A DNA stretch of 64,000 nt from Paramecium sonneborni (Eukaryota; Ciliophora; Oligohymenophorea; Peniculida; Parameciidae): positions 459,591-523,590 of the forward strand of contig CAJJDN010000063.1 in the NCBI GenBank assembly GCA_905182985.1. The letters are read 5' to 3'. The number at the start of each line of letters is the position of its first letter. Position 1 is the stretch's first letter. Below, one piece after another: positions 22,330 through 37,083 of this stretch. The position numbers and the translations under genes are program-made. The notes beneath the pieces were generated by a model. The model had not been told where the DNA came from. It did no database searches and saw only the letters and a program-made list of their open reading frames with translations.

Positions 22330-24975
22330 ATGAATTAAATTCAATAAGAGCTTAATGCAATTCCAACTAAAATATTTAAGAATGCATAATGGATTTCAAA
22401 ATCTTTGAGTGTAAACAAACGAAAAAGTCCAAATTATCCATGTAAAAGATGGGGACATACAGCAGTATTGCATGATAAATATATGTATGTATTCAGTGGT
22501 TGTGGGAAATCTGATAATCCCAGATAGTGGGAATAAATATATAGGATGGATTGTATAACATTTTAGTGGGAAAGATTGAATTCACCATCATAAAAACACC
22601 CTACAGGTAGAGATTCTCATTGTTGTGTATGTTTATAAAATAAACTATATTTTTTTGGTGGATCAAGCAATGAATTAATTTTGGATGATTTTTGGAGCTT
22701 TGACATTGAAAGTTCTGAATGGAGTGAAATAGAGGTACCAAAAGATATGGAAGGGAGAGAAGGACATTCTATGGTAGCATTGTCATAAAGATTAATATAT
22801 ATCTATGGAGGATGGGATTAAGTATAAAACATAATGACAGAATCACATTGGTTATATGATATAAAAACAAATAAATTTTAATAAGTGACTCATTTCACTG
22901 GAGATGAGATGATAAAATTGGAAAGTCATACAGCAAATAAGATAGGGGATAGTGTTTATATTTTTGGAGGGTAAGGACAATAATCGAATAAACAATTAGT
23001 ATTTCATAAAGATTTATACAAATTAGATTTTGAAAATATAAATGAATTACATGCTAAATTTGATTAATTGTTGTAATAAGGAGAAGATAAAGGGGAGAAT
23101 ATAGAAAATGATACAGTAATAAGGATTGAAAAAATAAAGGCAAATGGATCTTAATAGCCTACTCCAAGAGCATCACATTCTGCAGTTGCTTATGGAGATA
23201 GATTCTTATTTATAATAGGGGGAGAAGGGTATAAAATATATAAATATTATTATTATAGATATTAATATGATCAATAGAAAGATAATGAAGAAGTAGTGAT
23301 TGAATAAGATTAAGATGATAACTAAAATATTGATGAAGAAGAAAAACCGATATTTCCAAAAAATGATATATGGATATTCGAAACAGTTATGAGAGTAAGT
23401 AAATTGAATAAATATTTAGACATGGAGTAAATTATAGCCAAAATCAAAGAATCCAATATTTTAACCTAGATTTTCACATAGTTGTATTGTTTATAAGGAT
23501 TAATTTATAATTTTTGGAGGATTGAGAAGTATGGGGGAAGTCTTAGAAGATATTATGGTATTACATCTTAAAGATAGTGAAAATAATATATTAAAATATG
23601 CAAGAGATGAAATGAAAAATGTATGCAAATATTGTTAATTGATCTATGGTATTCAATAAGAGGAAGAAATATCGTATCATAAAACTAATGAAAATAATGC
23701 AATCAAATTACCCAAATTATCATTAACATTTGTTGACGAGTACTATACTTTTTTAAATATAATAGAATTTCTAAACTAATTCAATGTCCTATGTCTTGTT
23801 TTGGATTATTCTTAGACAATGTCAAATTATCTGAAGCTTCTGAAATCAATTTTGAATATGTATTCTTATAAAGAAAAAAGAAATACCAAAATACTGTTGA
23901 TGAAATTAGAGATAAAATACCTGTTTTGATTCTTTTTGAGAAAGATCCTAAAGAATTAGAAGATTTGAATGATTTTCTCTTTAATTTTGACATATCCAAA
24001 AGAAAATGGACAACTGAAAATTAGAACATAGATTTAAAAAATGAAAGTGAGTAAAATTAAGTTTTGGAAGAGTAGTAATTACTTAATAGGAAATAATATG
24101 CTATGAATTTTAAAATTGCGTCTTTGAGATTAGGTGATAGTGTGTTAATCTGTCATAAATCATTTAATAATTATTACGTTGGATTGATATCCATGAACAA
24201 TCAGTTGAATCCTAATGATGAAACCTTGACGTTCTACAATTATACTATTACAATATCTAATGGTACTGAAAGAAAGCTTGACTCTCCTGAAAGTAAATAC
24301 GTATTACTTAATGCAATTACTCATTTAATCAATGAAGAAGACTTTATTTTAAATTGTAATTATAATTACACTAAAATATTTATCTTTGATTTGGTTCGGA
24401 TACATACTTAATTAAAGATATTTGAACTCAGTTTATTTAATGATGATATAATCTCAAATCAATCTTTAGCATATGGCTTAAAAAAAGATGATGCAATTAA
24501 ATATCCAGATTTTTCCTTAAAGGAATATCTCAAATATTATTCACTTGAGTCTTTACCATTTAAAGTATCTGTTCAGAATCAATACATAAATATGAATAAT
24601 AATGTTTTAAGTAGAATAGAAAATAAAAATAAAGTTTCTGTAAGTAATGAGAAAATCGTTAATTAATTGAGTGAATGGACAGAATCTTATGAATTAAGTA
24701 TACTTACATAAAATAATTTTGGGATTCTCCTCTATTATTAAGGTAGATTGATTAATAGATATAGAAAATAATTGGGAGTGTATCCAGGAAATCTAGATTA
24801 AAGTGGATATATAAATATTTAAAAAATAATTAAACCAAATATGACATTTGAGGTAAATAATTTGAATAAATCTTAGGGATTTAAAAATTCATACTTAAGG
24901 TGTATTTTACTATAAACTTTAGAAGAATTAGAGGAAGAGTGTGAACCAGAAAGAAGAAAGGAAATAAAAATCTGA
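22330..24975 (+). CDS. Kelch beta-propeller fused to a degenerate MORC-type GHKL/S5 module
   Basis: 864 aa, two introns (23395-23419, 25 nt; 23740-23765, 26 nt), with exact codon closure. The N-terminal half has kelch repeats (RWGHTAVLHDKYMYVFSGCG, GRDSHCCVCLQNKLYFFGGS, GREGHSMVALSQRLIYIYGG, PRASHSAVAYGDRFLFIIGG). After about residue 460 the sequence follows the MORC ATPase: FGLFLDNVKLSEASEINFEY at the N-box position, MNFKIASLRLGDSVLICHKS at the GFKxxSMRLGxDAL position, then DFSLKEYLKYY and GILLYYQGRLINRYRKQLGV of the S5/transducer part. The N-box Glu and the DxGxG box are missing, so ATP hydrolysis is unlikely. A chromatin or scaffold role is inferred. Confidence 0.7.
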
Positions 24976-25226
24976 TGTTATTGTCTATATATCATAATAA
25001 TAATTAATCGTAATCTTTTGGAGAAGTTTTGGAAAGTAAACAGAAATGCAATTTAATAAAGAAAATTTAGAAATGGTCAAGTAAATGAGTTAAAAATTTT
25101 GACATGTAGAAATTAGAATTTTTATCAAAATTTAGATTGTTTTATCCAATTAAATTACGTAATTTAAAGATTTGATTGATTTGGAAATACACACATTATT
25201 AAGGTAATTTATTTTGTTTGTTTGTT

Positions 25227-27042
<1,816 letters not shown>

Positions 27043-27065
27043 ATATTAACATAATTTTATATGTT

Positions 27066-27832
27066 AAAAATGATTAATATTTAGTATTATATAGTGTCAG
27101 TGAGTTTGCTTCTTAAGAAAAAAAGTATAATTTAGTTAAACTACTTGAAAATCAAAAATAATTAATTAAATTTATAAATTGAAAGATTAACTTCATTTTT
27201 ATGTTTTATCACTATTTTATAAAGGTTAATTATACTATGATTAAGGATAACAGGCAACATGATAATTAAATCCTGCAAGATAATTAGGAACTTATTAAAA
27301 ATTATGTGTATTTAAATTAGATGGAAAATTCATGACAGATCTTGATGTTATACTTTAAGCACATCCTTAATATTACTATTAATAATTATTGAAAGGATAA
27401 ATTGGAAAGTAAGAATTTACACTATGTTGGTTGTCTTGTTGAGAGAATTAATTTTATTGTGAGGGATCTTCAACATTTTAATTCATAACTATATTACTTA
27501 AAAGATTATTGTAACTAGGTAGACTAGGATTACTTAAATGTCCATACAATCCTTAATTAATATCTTTATTAAGATTGTTTTATTAAATGTTCTTGAAAAA
27601 TTATGAGATTTATTCTTAAGTAGTAAAATAGATTCTCTTTTTCTCTTTATTAATTAAACATGTTGATAATTGTAGAGATTCATCTTAGGAAATTTGGTTA
27701 AAATCCATAATTTATAATGTCAATGTATTTTATTATTATTATTTATTATTAGTATTTTCTAGAGGTTATTTATCATTATCATTATTATTATCATTATTAT
27801 TATTATTATCATCATTATTATCATTATTATTA

Positions 27833-27869
<37 letters not shown>

Positions 27870-28357
27870 CACAGTTTAAGTTATTGTTAATGATATTTTA
27901 ATTAGAAATATTGTTATTAGTTAATTTTAATTCTTCAAATTATTATAATCTATTGTTATTTTTTGATTAACGGATAGATGAAATCTTCTTTGAAATTTAA
28001 TCAAAATCTTCTTATTTAATATCATATGGTTCACCTCCGTCTTATTTCATTCTCCATTCAATTTTTTTAATAATTTAATTTATATTTCTTTATTCCTCTA
28101 AACTTAATTCTTCAGCTGAAGGGTCAGATAAAAAAGAATCTTATGCTTCACAATCACTTTCTTAAATAGACAAAGTTTAAACTTTATTATTTTTTTCTTT
28201 TCTGATTAGACAATTAAATCTATTTTTTACATTATTTTCACTTCTCTGTAACTTTAACTATTTTGAAATTTAAGCCCATTTTTTTCCATTTAAAATGGCC
28301 AATTTCATAAGCTCTAAATCTTCAGATAATTACCAAGGTTTTCTTAATATTAATAAT
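27066..28357 (-). pseudogene. Redundant copy of the 3' part of the MYB gene (probable assembly overlap)
   Basis: This 1292-bp block repeats 28359-29650 at a constant offset of 1293, including the TTA microsatellite, and the two are joined by a single N at 28358. It contains the MYB C-terminal coding part from within the last intron to the stop (TGA at 27193-27195) but no start, R1 or R2. Most simply it is the end of the left contig overlapping the right contig. Confidence 0.75.
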
Positions 28358-28485
28358 NAAAAATGATTAATATTTAGTATTATATAGTGTCAGTGAGTTT
28401 GCTTCTTAAGAAAAAAAGTATAATTTAGTTAAACTACTTGAAAATCAAAAATAATTAATTAAATTTATAAATTGAAAGATTAACT

Positions 28486-29125
28486 TCATTTTTATGTTTT
28501 ATCACTATTTTATAAAGGTTAATTATACTATGATTAAGGATAACAGGCAACATGATAATTAAATCCTGCAAGATAATTAGGAACTTATTAAAAATTATGT
28601 GTATTTAAATTAGATGGAAAATTCATGACAGATCTTGATGTTATACTTTAAGCACATCCTTAATATTACTATTAATAATTATTGAAAGGATAAATTGGAA
28701 AGTAAGAATTTACACTATGTTGGTTGTCTTGTTGAGAGAATTAATTTTATTGTGAGGGATCTTCAACATTTTAATTCATAACTATATTACTTAAAAGATT
28801 ATTGTAACTAGGTAGACTAGGATTACTTAAATGTCCATACAATCCTTAATTAATATCTTTATTAAGATTGTTTTATTAAATGTTCTTGAAAAATTATGAG
28901 ATTTATTCTTAAGTAGTAAAATAGATTCTCTTTTTCTCTTTATTAATTAAACATGTTGATAATTGTAGAGATTCATCTTAGGAAATTTGGTTAAAATCCA
29001 TAATTTATAATGTCAATGTATTTTATTATTATTATTTATTATTAGTATTTTCTAGAGGTTATTTATCATTATCATTATTATTATCATTATTATTATTATT
29101 ATCATCATTATTATCATTATTATTA

Positions 29126-29162
<37 letters not shown>

Positions 29163-30250
29163 CACAGTTTAAGTTATTGTTAATGATATTTTAATTAGAA
29201 ATATTGTTATTAGTTAATTTTAATTCTTCAAATTATTATAATCTATTGTTATTTTTTGATTAACGGATAGATGAAATCTTCTTTGAAATTTAATCAAAAT
29301 CTTCTTATTTAATATCATATGGTTCACCTCCGTCTTATTTCATTCTCCATTCAATTTTTTTAATAATTTAATTTATATTTCTTTATTCCTCTAAACTTAA
29401 TTCTTCAGCTGAAGGGTCAGATAAAAAAGAATCTTATGCTTCACAATCACTTTCTTAAATAGACAAAGTTTAAACTTTATTATTTTTTTCTTTTCTGATT
29501 AGACAATTAAATCTATTTTTTACATTATTTTCACTTCTCTGTAACTTTAACTATTTTGAAATTTAAGCCCATTTTTTTCCATTTAAAATGGCCAATTTCA
29601 TAAGCTCTAAATCTTCAGATAATTACCAAGGTTTTCTTAATATTAATAATATAATTACCTATTAATAGATGGATTAAGATGATTATTCCATCTTTCTCTA
29701 CACTATTTGCCATTTCTATGTATAGTAGAATCAGTATGCTTGTTAAGAGATGTAGCTATCTGACTCCATTTGTTTCCTTTATTTAATTTCTAATATTCTT
29801 GAATAATTAATAGAAGTTCATCGTCTTCTTATCTAGTCCAAGGAGCTTATTGTAAAGGTAATCTCAACATTTGAAGCCACTTTTATTTGCAATGAAAGGC
29901 ATCTCTTCTTTACATCATTGAAGATATGTTGATCCAATCTGATTCACTCTATATTATTGATATCAATTATTCAATACAATCTGCTTAAAATCTCGTTTAT
30001 TAAAGGCTAAGTATTTTCCAACCAACCATATTAACACTTTTTTATCCTCATCAGTCCAGTTCTTCTTCAGTTTATTTGCAGTTTACTGGGTACTTGCCTA
30101 GTTATTCTTTTAAATGTTCAGAATTTCATAATTATCTGGAAATTATTCTAATCCAAGATTATATAGCTCTTTCATATAAGTGAATCTCACATTTGTAATG
30201 TCTTTTACTTTATCGAAAAAATCTTTAAATTTTATGAAGAAATCATCCAT
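28486..30250 (-). CDS. Three-repeat MYB (3R-MYB) transcription factor, gene 1
   Basis: 570 aa, introns of 29 nt (in R1) and 23 nt (between R2 and R3). R1: NWTDEDKKVLIWLVGKYLAF to HCKQKWLQMLRL. R2: PWTRQEDDELLLIIQEYQKL ... NKWSQIATSLNKHT ... GKQCRERWNNHLNPSI. R3: PWQLSEDLELMKLAILNGKK WAQISKQL ... NNVKNRFNCLI. The R2/R3 pattern CRERWNNHLNP and NNVKNRFN is diagnostic of DNA-binding MYB proteins. The long Asn/Gln-rich tail includes a poly-Asn run encoded by AAT repeats. The second of the two duplicate blocks forms its 3' end. Nuclear regulator, likely cell-cycle or differentiation; target unknown. Confidence 0.85.
29064..29163. repeat. TTA/TCA microsatellite encoding poly-Asn/Asp
   Basis: Imperfect (TTA)n with interspersed ATC triplets. 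Read on the minus strand in the MYB frame it gives runs of AAT (Asn) with some GAT (Asp). The same tract occurs at 27771-27870 in the duplicate block. Confidence 0.85.
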
Positions 30251-30415
30251 TATTGATTTTTCAGAAATTATAAAATAATCGAATAAAAGAGTACCCCATT
30301 AATAGTGTATTGTCGGATATTTTATAATTGTTTAATTTTATATGTAATAAGCTTATTAGATTTAAGGATGGTGGGATTTGCTAGTTAATTTAAAATCACA
30401 TAAAATTATATAAAG

Positions 30416-33350
30416 ATGATTGATATTTAACGAAATGACTAAAATAATTTTGTGGTTGCAGATCAAAATTAAAATCTTATATCCTAAAAGAATATTAATA
30501 ATATTGCATGAGAAATAAGATTGACAGATAAACCAATCAGTTTAACATGTTTCTATGGTTATTCAATCAGGATAACCTTGTATCAGTTGCGGAAATAATA
30601 TATATGAGTATTCAATTTTTAAGGAATTTTACAAATGTTCATTCAATTAAACAAGATGAATCAGATATTTGGAAATAATATTTAACTTAAAAAATCTAAT
30701 CAAAGATTTAAAGAATTTACAATCGAACACAAATTATTATGTGTGTATTGGATTTTTATGATTAGTAAAAATAAAAAGAATTATCAGAAAAAATTATTAT
30801 TGTCTTTACAGTGAAAATTCAATTATTTGAATGAATTTGCTTAAAAAAATGCTGCTGAAGACAAATCATAGGGATAATTAATTGTTGGAACAGAATTAAA
30901 TTCTTATACATATATAATTAAGAAATAACATAAATTTATAAAAAAGTAAATAAAAAAATTAATAATTAGTATAAAGTGCCTGGAGTTTCAATTTCATTTA
31001 GTATATTTTATGAAGAATAGTAGTATTATTAAAAGAGAGAGTTGTATTTATTTTAATAACAATGATTTTTAAAGCATTTACTATTGATTTGCAATCAAAA
31101 CTAATCTCAATAATTAAATAATAAAGATGTTGTATTATTAATTTAAATTTAGGCTCATTATTTAGAAGCATGATTTTTTGAGAGTAAAGATGAAAAGTGA
31201 ATATCATCATCTTAGATATTTAATCATTCATACAAATTATTATAAATTTAGCTTAGAAAATTATTACTTCACCACTACATAACATCTATAGGGTTGTACA
31301 ATACTATTAACATTAATAAAATTAATATTAGTTGTAGATGTAACAAAATATTTTAACGATTGAAACTATCACATCAAGTAAAGAATAAGAAACTAAAACG
31401 ATTGCTGATTGTGTTAGAAAATTAAACTATCTAATTTTATAAAGATACTTAATCAATGTCTAGAATTAGTTTGGAAGTTAAAATTTATTTTATTAGAGAT
31501 AGATTTCTTATCACAATCAATATTAAAGAAACTCTAGAAATAAGATCTTTATCACAAGAATTCGAAAAGGAAGTAAGCTATTTTAGAAAAAGAAATTCTA
31601 AAATCAATTGAATTTCCGCCAATAACAAATTATTTTTTTAATAATTTTAAAGAGAGAGAGAAAGGCCTGATATGTTAAGAATTTTAAAAAATGATTCATT
31701 GAGAATTAGATTCAAAACAGCTTTTACATATTTAAATTTTATAGTATTAAGAATTGGCTCCATAATTAAATTAGAATAATTCCTTAAAAATATTTGCAAT
31801 TGTGGAGGGATTTAAATTTTAGTTATTTTACATCATAAAAAATATAAGCAATCAAACAATTAAGGATATTAAAATTAGTTATGTATTCAATTCAGATATT
31901 TATTAATCATTTTAAATAATATATTTATAGNTATTATTGTCTTTACAGTGAAAATTCAATTATTTGAATGAATTTGCTTAAAAAAATGCTGCTGAAGACA
32001 AATCATAGGGATAATTAATTGTTGGAACAGAATTAAATTCTTATACATATATAATTAAGAAATAACATAAATTTATAAAAAAGTAAATAAAAAAATTAAT
32101 AATTAGTATAAAGTGCCTGGAGTTTCAATTTCATTTAGTATATTTTATGAAGAATAGTAGTATTATTAAAAGAGAGAGTTGTATTTATTTTAATAACAAT
32201 GATTTTTAAAGCATTTACTATTGATTTGCAATCAAAACTAATCTCAATAATTAAATAATAAAGATGTTGTATTATTAATTTAAATTTAGGCTCATTATTT
32301 AGAAGCATGATTTTTTGAGAGTAAAGATGAAAAGTGAATATCATCATCTTAGATATTTAATCATTCATACAAATTATTATAAATTTAGCTTAGAAAATTA
32401 TTACTTCACCACTACATAACATCTATAGGGTTGTACAATACTATTAACATTAATAAAATTAATATTAGTTGTAGATGTAACAAAATATTTTAACGATTGA
32501 AACTATCACATCAAGTAAAGAATAAGAAACTAAAACGATTGCTGATTGTGTTAGAAAATTAAACTATCTAATTTTATAAAGATACTTAATCAATGTCTAG
32601 AATTAGTTTGGAAGTTAAAATTTATTTTATTAGAGATAGATTTCTTATCACAATCAATATTAAAGAAACTCTAGAAATAAGATCTTTATCACAAGAATTC
32701 GAAAAGGAAGTAAGCTATTTTAGAAAAAGAAATTCTAAAATCAATTGAATTTCCGCCAATAACAAATTATTTTTTTAATAATTTTAAAGAGAGAGAGAAA
32801 GGCCTGATATGTTAAGAATTTTAAAAAATGATTCATTGAGAATTAGATTCAAAACAGCTTTTACATATTTAAATTTTATAGTATTAAGAATTGGCTCCAT
32901 AATTAAATTAGAATAATTCCTTAAAAATATTTGCAATTGTGGAGGGATTTAAATTTTAGTTATTTTACATCATAAAAAATATAAGCAATCAAACAATTAA
33001 GGATATTAAAATTAGTTATGTATTCAATTCAGATATTTATTAATCATTTTAAATAATATATTTATAGTCATTTTTTTATAACAAAATACTCAAAAAATTT
33101 TGAGTGTTATCTCACAAATATTCACGAAAATGGTTTAAGTGATACTATTAAAATCATTTTGTATAAGGAATCAAAATTAGTTATCTTAACCTCAATTTAA
33201 TTGCGAATAAGTGAATTAGTATTAAACTATCTTCAATTAATTAACATTTATATGAATATTAATAAATATTATATTAATATATTTTTCATAATTTTAAGGA
33301 AAGTAAACAAGTTTTCAAGCAATGTCTAATTAAAAAAAAATCGTTAAAAT
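30416..33350 (+). CDS. Fragmented coding region, unresolved gene model
   Basis: Coding-looking blocks on the plus strand change frame repeatedly: MIDIQRNDQNNFVVADQNQN from 30416; a CxxC-containing block (GQPCISCGNNIYEYSIFKEF) near 30580; YLNEFAQKNAAEDKSQGQLI near 30825; RPDMLRILKNDSLRIRFKTA near 31660; and a Leu/Ile-rich frame (FECYLTNIHENGLSDTIKII) after 33100. Several introns plus the artificial duplication (30795-31930 equals 31932-33067) make the true structure unreadable by eye. If the extra copy is dropped, one gene of about 1.8 kb is plausible. Function unknown; the CxxC...C block could be a zinc ribbon. Confidence 0.3.
30795..33067. repeat. Exact direct repeat around single N at 31931
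   Basis: Copies 30795-31930 and 31932-33067 (1136 bp each) are identical at a constant offset of 1137, joined by one N. Same signature as the 28358 junction, so again most likely an uncollapsed contig overlap. Confidence 0.85.
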
Positions 33351-33754
33351 TAGTTTTTTATAAGAAATGAAATAAATACTTAAAATCGTACTATGCAGTA
33401 CTAAATTTGTCTTGATATATTTACCAATTCTTATTAATTTAATTCTAAACTATTGCATAAAAACGTCATTAAAAATAAGATTGATACTATTTTAATGTTA
33501 GTGTATATAATTATCTTAAAAATCTATTAGTATTAATAAACATTTTTTTAATTATCGAATTAATAACTTAATATTAGTAAATTATAATTACTAATCAGAT
33601 TAAAATTTGTTAGAATGAAGTAAATAATTCAATTGTTTTGATCAAATATGAAACACATTCTTTTTAAAGATATAAAAAAGACATAAAATGATATATATAG
33701 TTTTAATTTGCCATAGTAAAATAATGCTTCTTCTTTTCAGTATTAAATAATAAA

Positions 33755-35410
33755 ATGAATACCTAGAAAAATACTCAAAATAATAATGATCATAATAGAG
33801 AAAGTAATTTTGAAATGGAGGACTTGAAGGGTAAAGGCATAATAAAAGATTTTTAGTGGTTTCACATGAGATTGCAATCAAAGAGTTCTATCATTTTATT
33901 GAAAAAACATCTTTTATATAAGAAAATTTTGAAATGTTATCTAAAGTTGGTGAAAATTTACGATTGAATTTTAAAGATTGGCCAACAGATGAATAGGCAA
34001 TTATGCTATTTAAACTGAATATGTATTATTATGTTGAATTTTAAGTTAAAATGAAAGAAGAAAATCAATAAAGTGGAGTGAACCTGAAAAAAAATTATTT
34101 TGTTGGATAGTAATCCGATATTGTTTATATAAAGGGTTAAAGGATAATAGATTATTAGTAAATGATTTATTAACTTGACAGAAATAAGAAGATTGGAGAG
34201 AAATTTCTAAAATAGTAATAGGAAGAAATGCACATCAGTTGAGACAGAAATGGGAATAAAAATATCTAGTTCCTTTATCATAAATTCCTTGGACTAAATA
34301 AGAAGATTAGTTACTATTTTAAGTTCATGAGTAAAAATATTTATTGATGATTAGAGATTTTAAAAAGTTGGGTAGAGAGAATAAATGGTCTTAGATAGCA
34401 AATGAAATGTTTTAAAGATCATCTAATAAAGTATTTAGGCAACCAAAATAATATAGAGAAAGATGGATAAATAGATTAGATCCAAATATATCGAAGTATC
34501 ATATTATTTAATTAGTGAACCTTGGGATAAATAATAAGAAATCAATTTATTAAAAATGATTTTGATTAGAGGTAAGAGATGGTCAGAATTATCAATTATT
34601 TATGGTAAATCAAGAACAGAAAACAGCTTAAAAAATAGATATAATTCTCTAATTAAAAAATAAATATCAAAATAAGAGATTGATTCTATAAATCCAATTT
34701 TATTTGAAAAAGTTTAAATTTTAAGACAAAATTATTCAAAATAGTTGGGTCTAATTACTCCAATTGAAGAAATCGACAATTATGAATGCCAATTTATTCT
34801 TTTAGCTATTAAAAGTTTATATGTGGAACTATATCTACAATAAGGAAATATTGCTGAAGCAGAAAAGATTAATAATGATGAATCTTTCGATTATTTTTAG
34901 GAATAATTTATACAAGAAAAAGAAAGATAAATTCAAAATTTTTATTATAAGAAGAAATTGAATCTTCAAAAGGTGGATTCTAAATTTTAAATAGAAAATG
35001 ACAAAAGTAGCATAGTAATTTTTAATTAGAGAAAGAATAAAATCTATTTGACACCATACAATATATAAGATTTTTAAGAGATTATACTTAATAAAATTAT
35101 AAAGAAGGTTAATATAGATTTTAGTGATAACTAGTATGATTAAGAAAAGACTTCTTTATCTAATTAATCTGGATTGTTTTTAGCTAATTAATAAAATTTA
35201 TTAATTCCTTCTTAATAGTTAAATAATTATTGGTTTATTCCAAATTATTATGGATCCTCATTATCAGCATAAACAAGCAATTCAATTTAATTTCACACCT
35301 TAAAATAAAGTCAGTAATACTAAAAGAGTATTGATTAAAAAAATTAATCAGATATCATAGCTTAAATAGGAGTAGATATAAAAACTGTAGATTCATGTGA
35401 TGAAATATGA
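33755..35410 (+). CDS. Three-repeat MYB (3R-MYB) transcription factor, gene 2
   Basis: 520 aa, introns of 26, 23, 24 and 20 nt, closing exactly. R1: KWSEPEKKLFCWIVIRYCLY ... EDWREISKIVIGRNAHQLRQ KWEQKYL. R2: PWTKQEDQLLFQVHEQKYLL ... NKWSQIANEMFQRS ... KQYRERWINRLDPNI. R3: PWDKQQEINLLKMILIRGKR WSELSIIYG ... NSLKNRYNSLI. An N-terminal helical extension precedes R1; the tail is Gln/Ser-rich. It is a divergent paralogue of the minus-strand MYB at 28.5-30.3 kb, with introns likewise inside R1 and at the R2/R3 junction. The pair point away from each other around an unresolved 3.4-kb interval. Confidence 0.85.
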
Positions 35411-35567
35411 ATTTTCAAAAAGTGTATTTATTACATAAATTAATTATTCTATTTGTTTACTTCTCGATAATATAATTCAATATAAGGAAGTATAAAATTT
35501 TAATAAAATTTATGATAAAGCAAATAAATTAAAGAAAATATTTTCATAATTGAGTTTTAACATCCAT

Positions 35568-37035
35568 TCATATTCCTTATTATTTTTGTTCAACCTCTGT
35601 AATAAATCTTTATTAAGTTTTATTCTTATATATTTGAAAATTTTGAAGAATTTAATGATTCTCCTCTTAATTATTTATTTATTTAATGTTTTATTTTTGA
35701 TTTTTTTTTTATTATAATTTTTAATTTATTTAAACTTCTTTTTCACTTAAATTTTCTTATTTTTAATAATAAAATTCTTTCAAAATTGTTTCTTTAGGAA
35801 AATTTTCTTGCATACTTTATTGTAAAGGTTTAATAAATGCTAAAAATTCACTTTCTCCTTTTCCAAATTCTTTTTCATCAAAATTGAAACTGAAATAATC
35901 AGGAGAATGAGGAGGTTTAAATTTTTTTAAATAAATATCTTTATATAAATTTGAATCACCCCATTGAGTCATCCATGGATGATTTAATAAAGTATCAATT
36001 GAATCAATTCTATCCTTAGGATTTTTAGCTAATAAATTGGTTAAAAGATGTTTAATTGATGAGGATAATTATAACTATGGAGGAAAGGTTAATTTAGAAT
36101 GCAATATTCTTTAATATATTTCATCAAGATTTCTTGAATAGAAAGGAGGTAATCCAGTAATTAATTCATAAAGTAATGCTCCTAGACAATATAAATCTAA
36201 TTAAAATGTATGTCCACTTTTTAAAAGCATTTCTGGTGCCATATATTCAGAGGAACCACAAAATGAATAAGCATTTTCTGTATCAATCATATCAGGTTTA
36301 GATAATCCAAAATCAGCTATTCTTATATGTCCATCTAAATCAATTAAAATATTTTCAGGTTTAATGTCTCTATATATAACATTGTTAGAATGAAGAGTTT
36401 TCATTCCTAAACAAATTTCAGAAAAATAAAAAAAAGCATCTTTCTCACTCATTCTTTTGATCTATTTAAATTAAATTAGTTACTTTTCTAAGTAAAAAAA
36501 ACAGTTCCCCTCCAGAACAGTACTCTTAAACAAAAACAAAGAATGTTTTAGATTCAAATGCAAATTACATTTTAACTATAAAAGGATGATCTATCAAACA
36601 CATAATATTTCTTTCATTTTGTATTATACTATGTCTATTTTATTATATAATTGGATTTTTTTCAATTAATTTCATTGCAAAATATTTTCCAGTTTTTCTT
36701 TCTTTAACTAAATAAACTTTTGAGAATCCACCCATACCAATACATTTGATAAATTCAAAATCTTTAAGGCTAACTTTGGAAGTTTAAATTTCATTTTCAA
36801 TTTCAAAAACAGGTTTAATTACTAAAGGTCTGATTTAACAATTATCAAAAATTATTAAAGGTTTATCACTCAAAGATAAAATATAATCTATTGGAATATA
36901 AAGATTATATGTTTAAATTCCTATAATTTTTAATTATAAGTCTTTAAAGTTTTTATAAATTTCTTAACTTACTAAATCAATTAAATTTTGAATAGTTTTA
37001 TTAGATGTTTCAATTTGTAATTTTAATCGGAACAT
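35568..37035 (-). CDS. AGC-family serine/threonine kinase
   Basis: 481 aa, one 22-nt intron. An N-terminal extension of about 95 aa precedes the kinase domain: FEFIKCIGMGGFSKVYLVKE, YFAMKLIEK, YRDIKPENILIDLDGHIRIA DFGLSK and CGSSEYMAPEML, then YCLGALLYELITGLPPFYS. The CGxxEYMAPE and YRDIKPENIL wording is the AGC signature (PKA/PKG/S6K/AKT group). After the domain, FKPPHSPDYFSFDEKEF resembles the start of an AGC C-tail; a basic Gln-rich end follows. No PH, C2 or cyclic-nucleotide domain was seen in the N-terminal part, so the upstream signal is unknown. Convergent with the MYB gene, 157 bp apart. Confidence 0.85.
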
Positions 37036-37083
37036 TTTGTATTGTAAAATGATTAAAAGAAGAGTGTTCTTCCTATAATTTAA

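Larger units (their letters stand above)
27066..29650. repeat. Exact direct repeat around single N at 28358
   Basis: Copies 27066-28357 and 28359-29650 (1292 bp each) match everywhere I compared them and keep one constant offset through the microsatellite. Left flank ends ...atgtt; right flank begins ataattacc. A single N between identical ends suggests an uncollapsed contig overlap rather than biology. Confidence 0.85.

Noticed and set aside
27771..27870. Regular TTA/TCA array resembling a repeat-spacer structure
   Set aside because: It is a simple triplet microsatellite inside the MYB coding frame, with no spacers; not a CRISPR.
30416..30560. Second selenoprotein from an in-frame TGA after INNIA
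   Set aside because: No neighbouring Cys motif, no known selenoprotein family and no SECIS seen; an unplaced intron is more likely.
27066..33067. Genuine tandem segmental duplications
   Set aside because: Perfect identity with a single N at each junction is better explained by unmerged contig ends.
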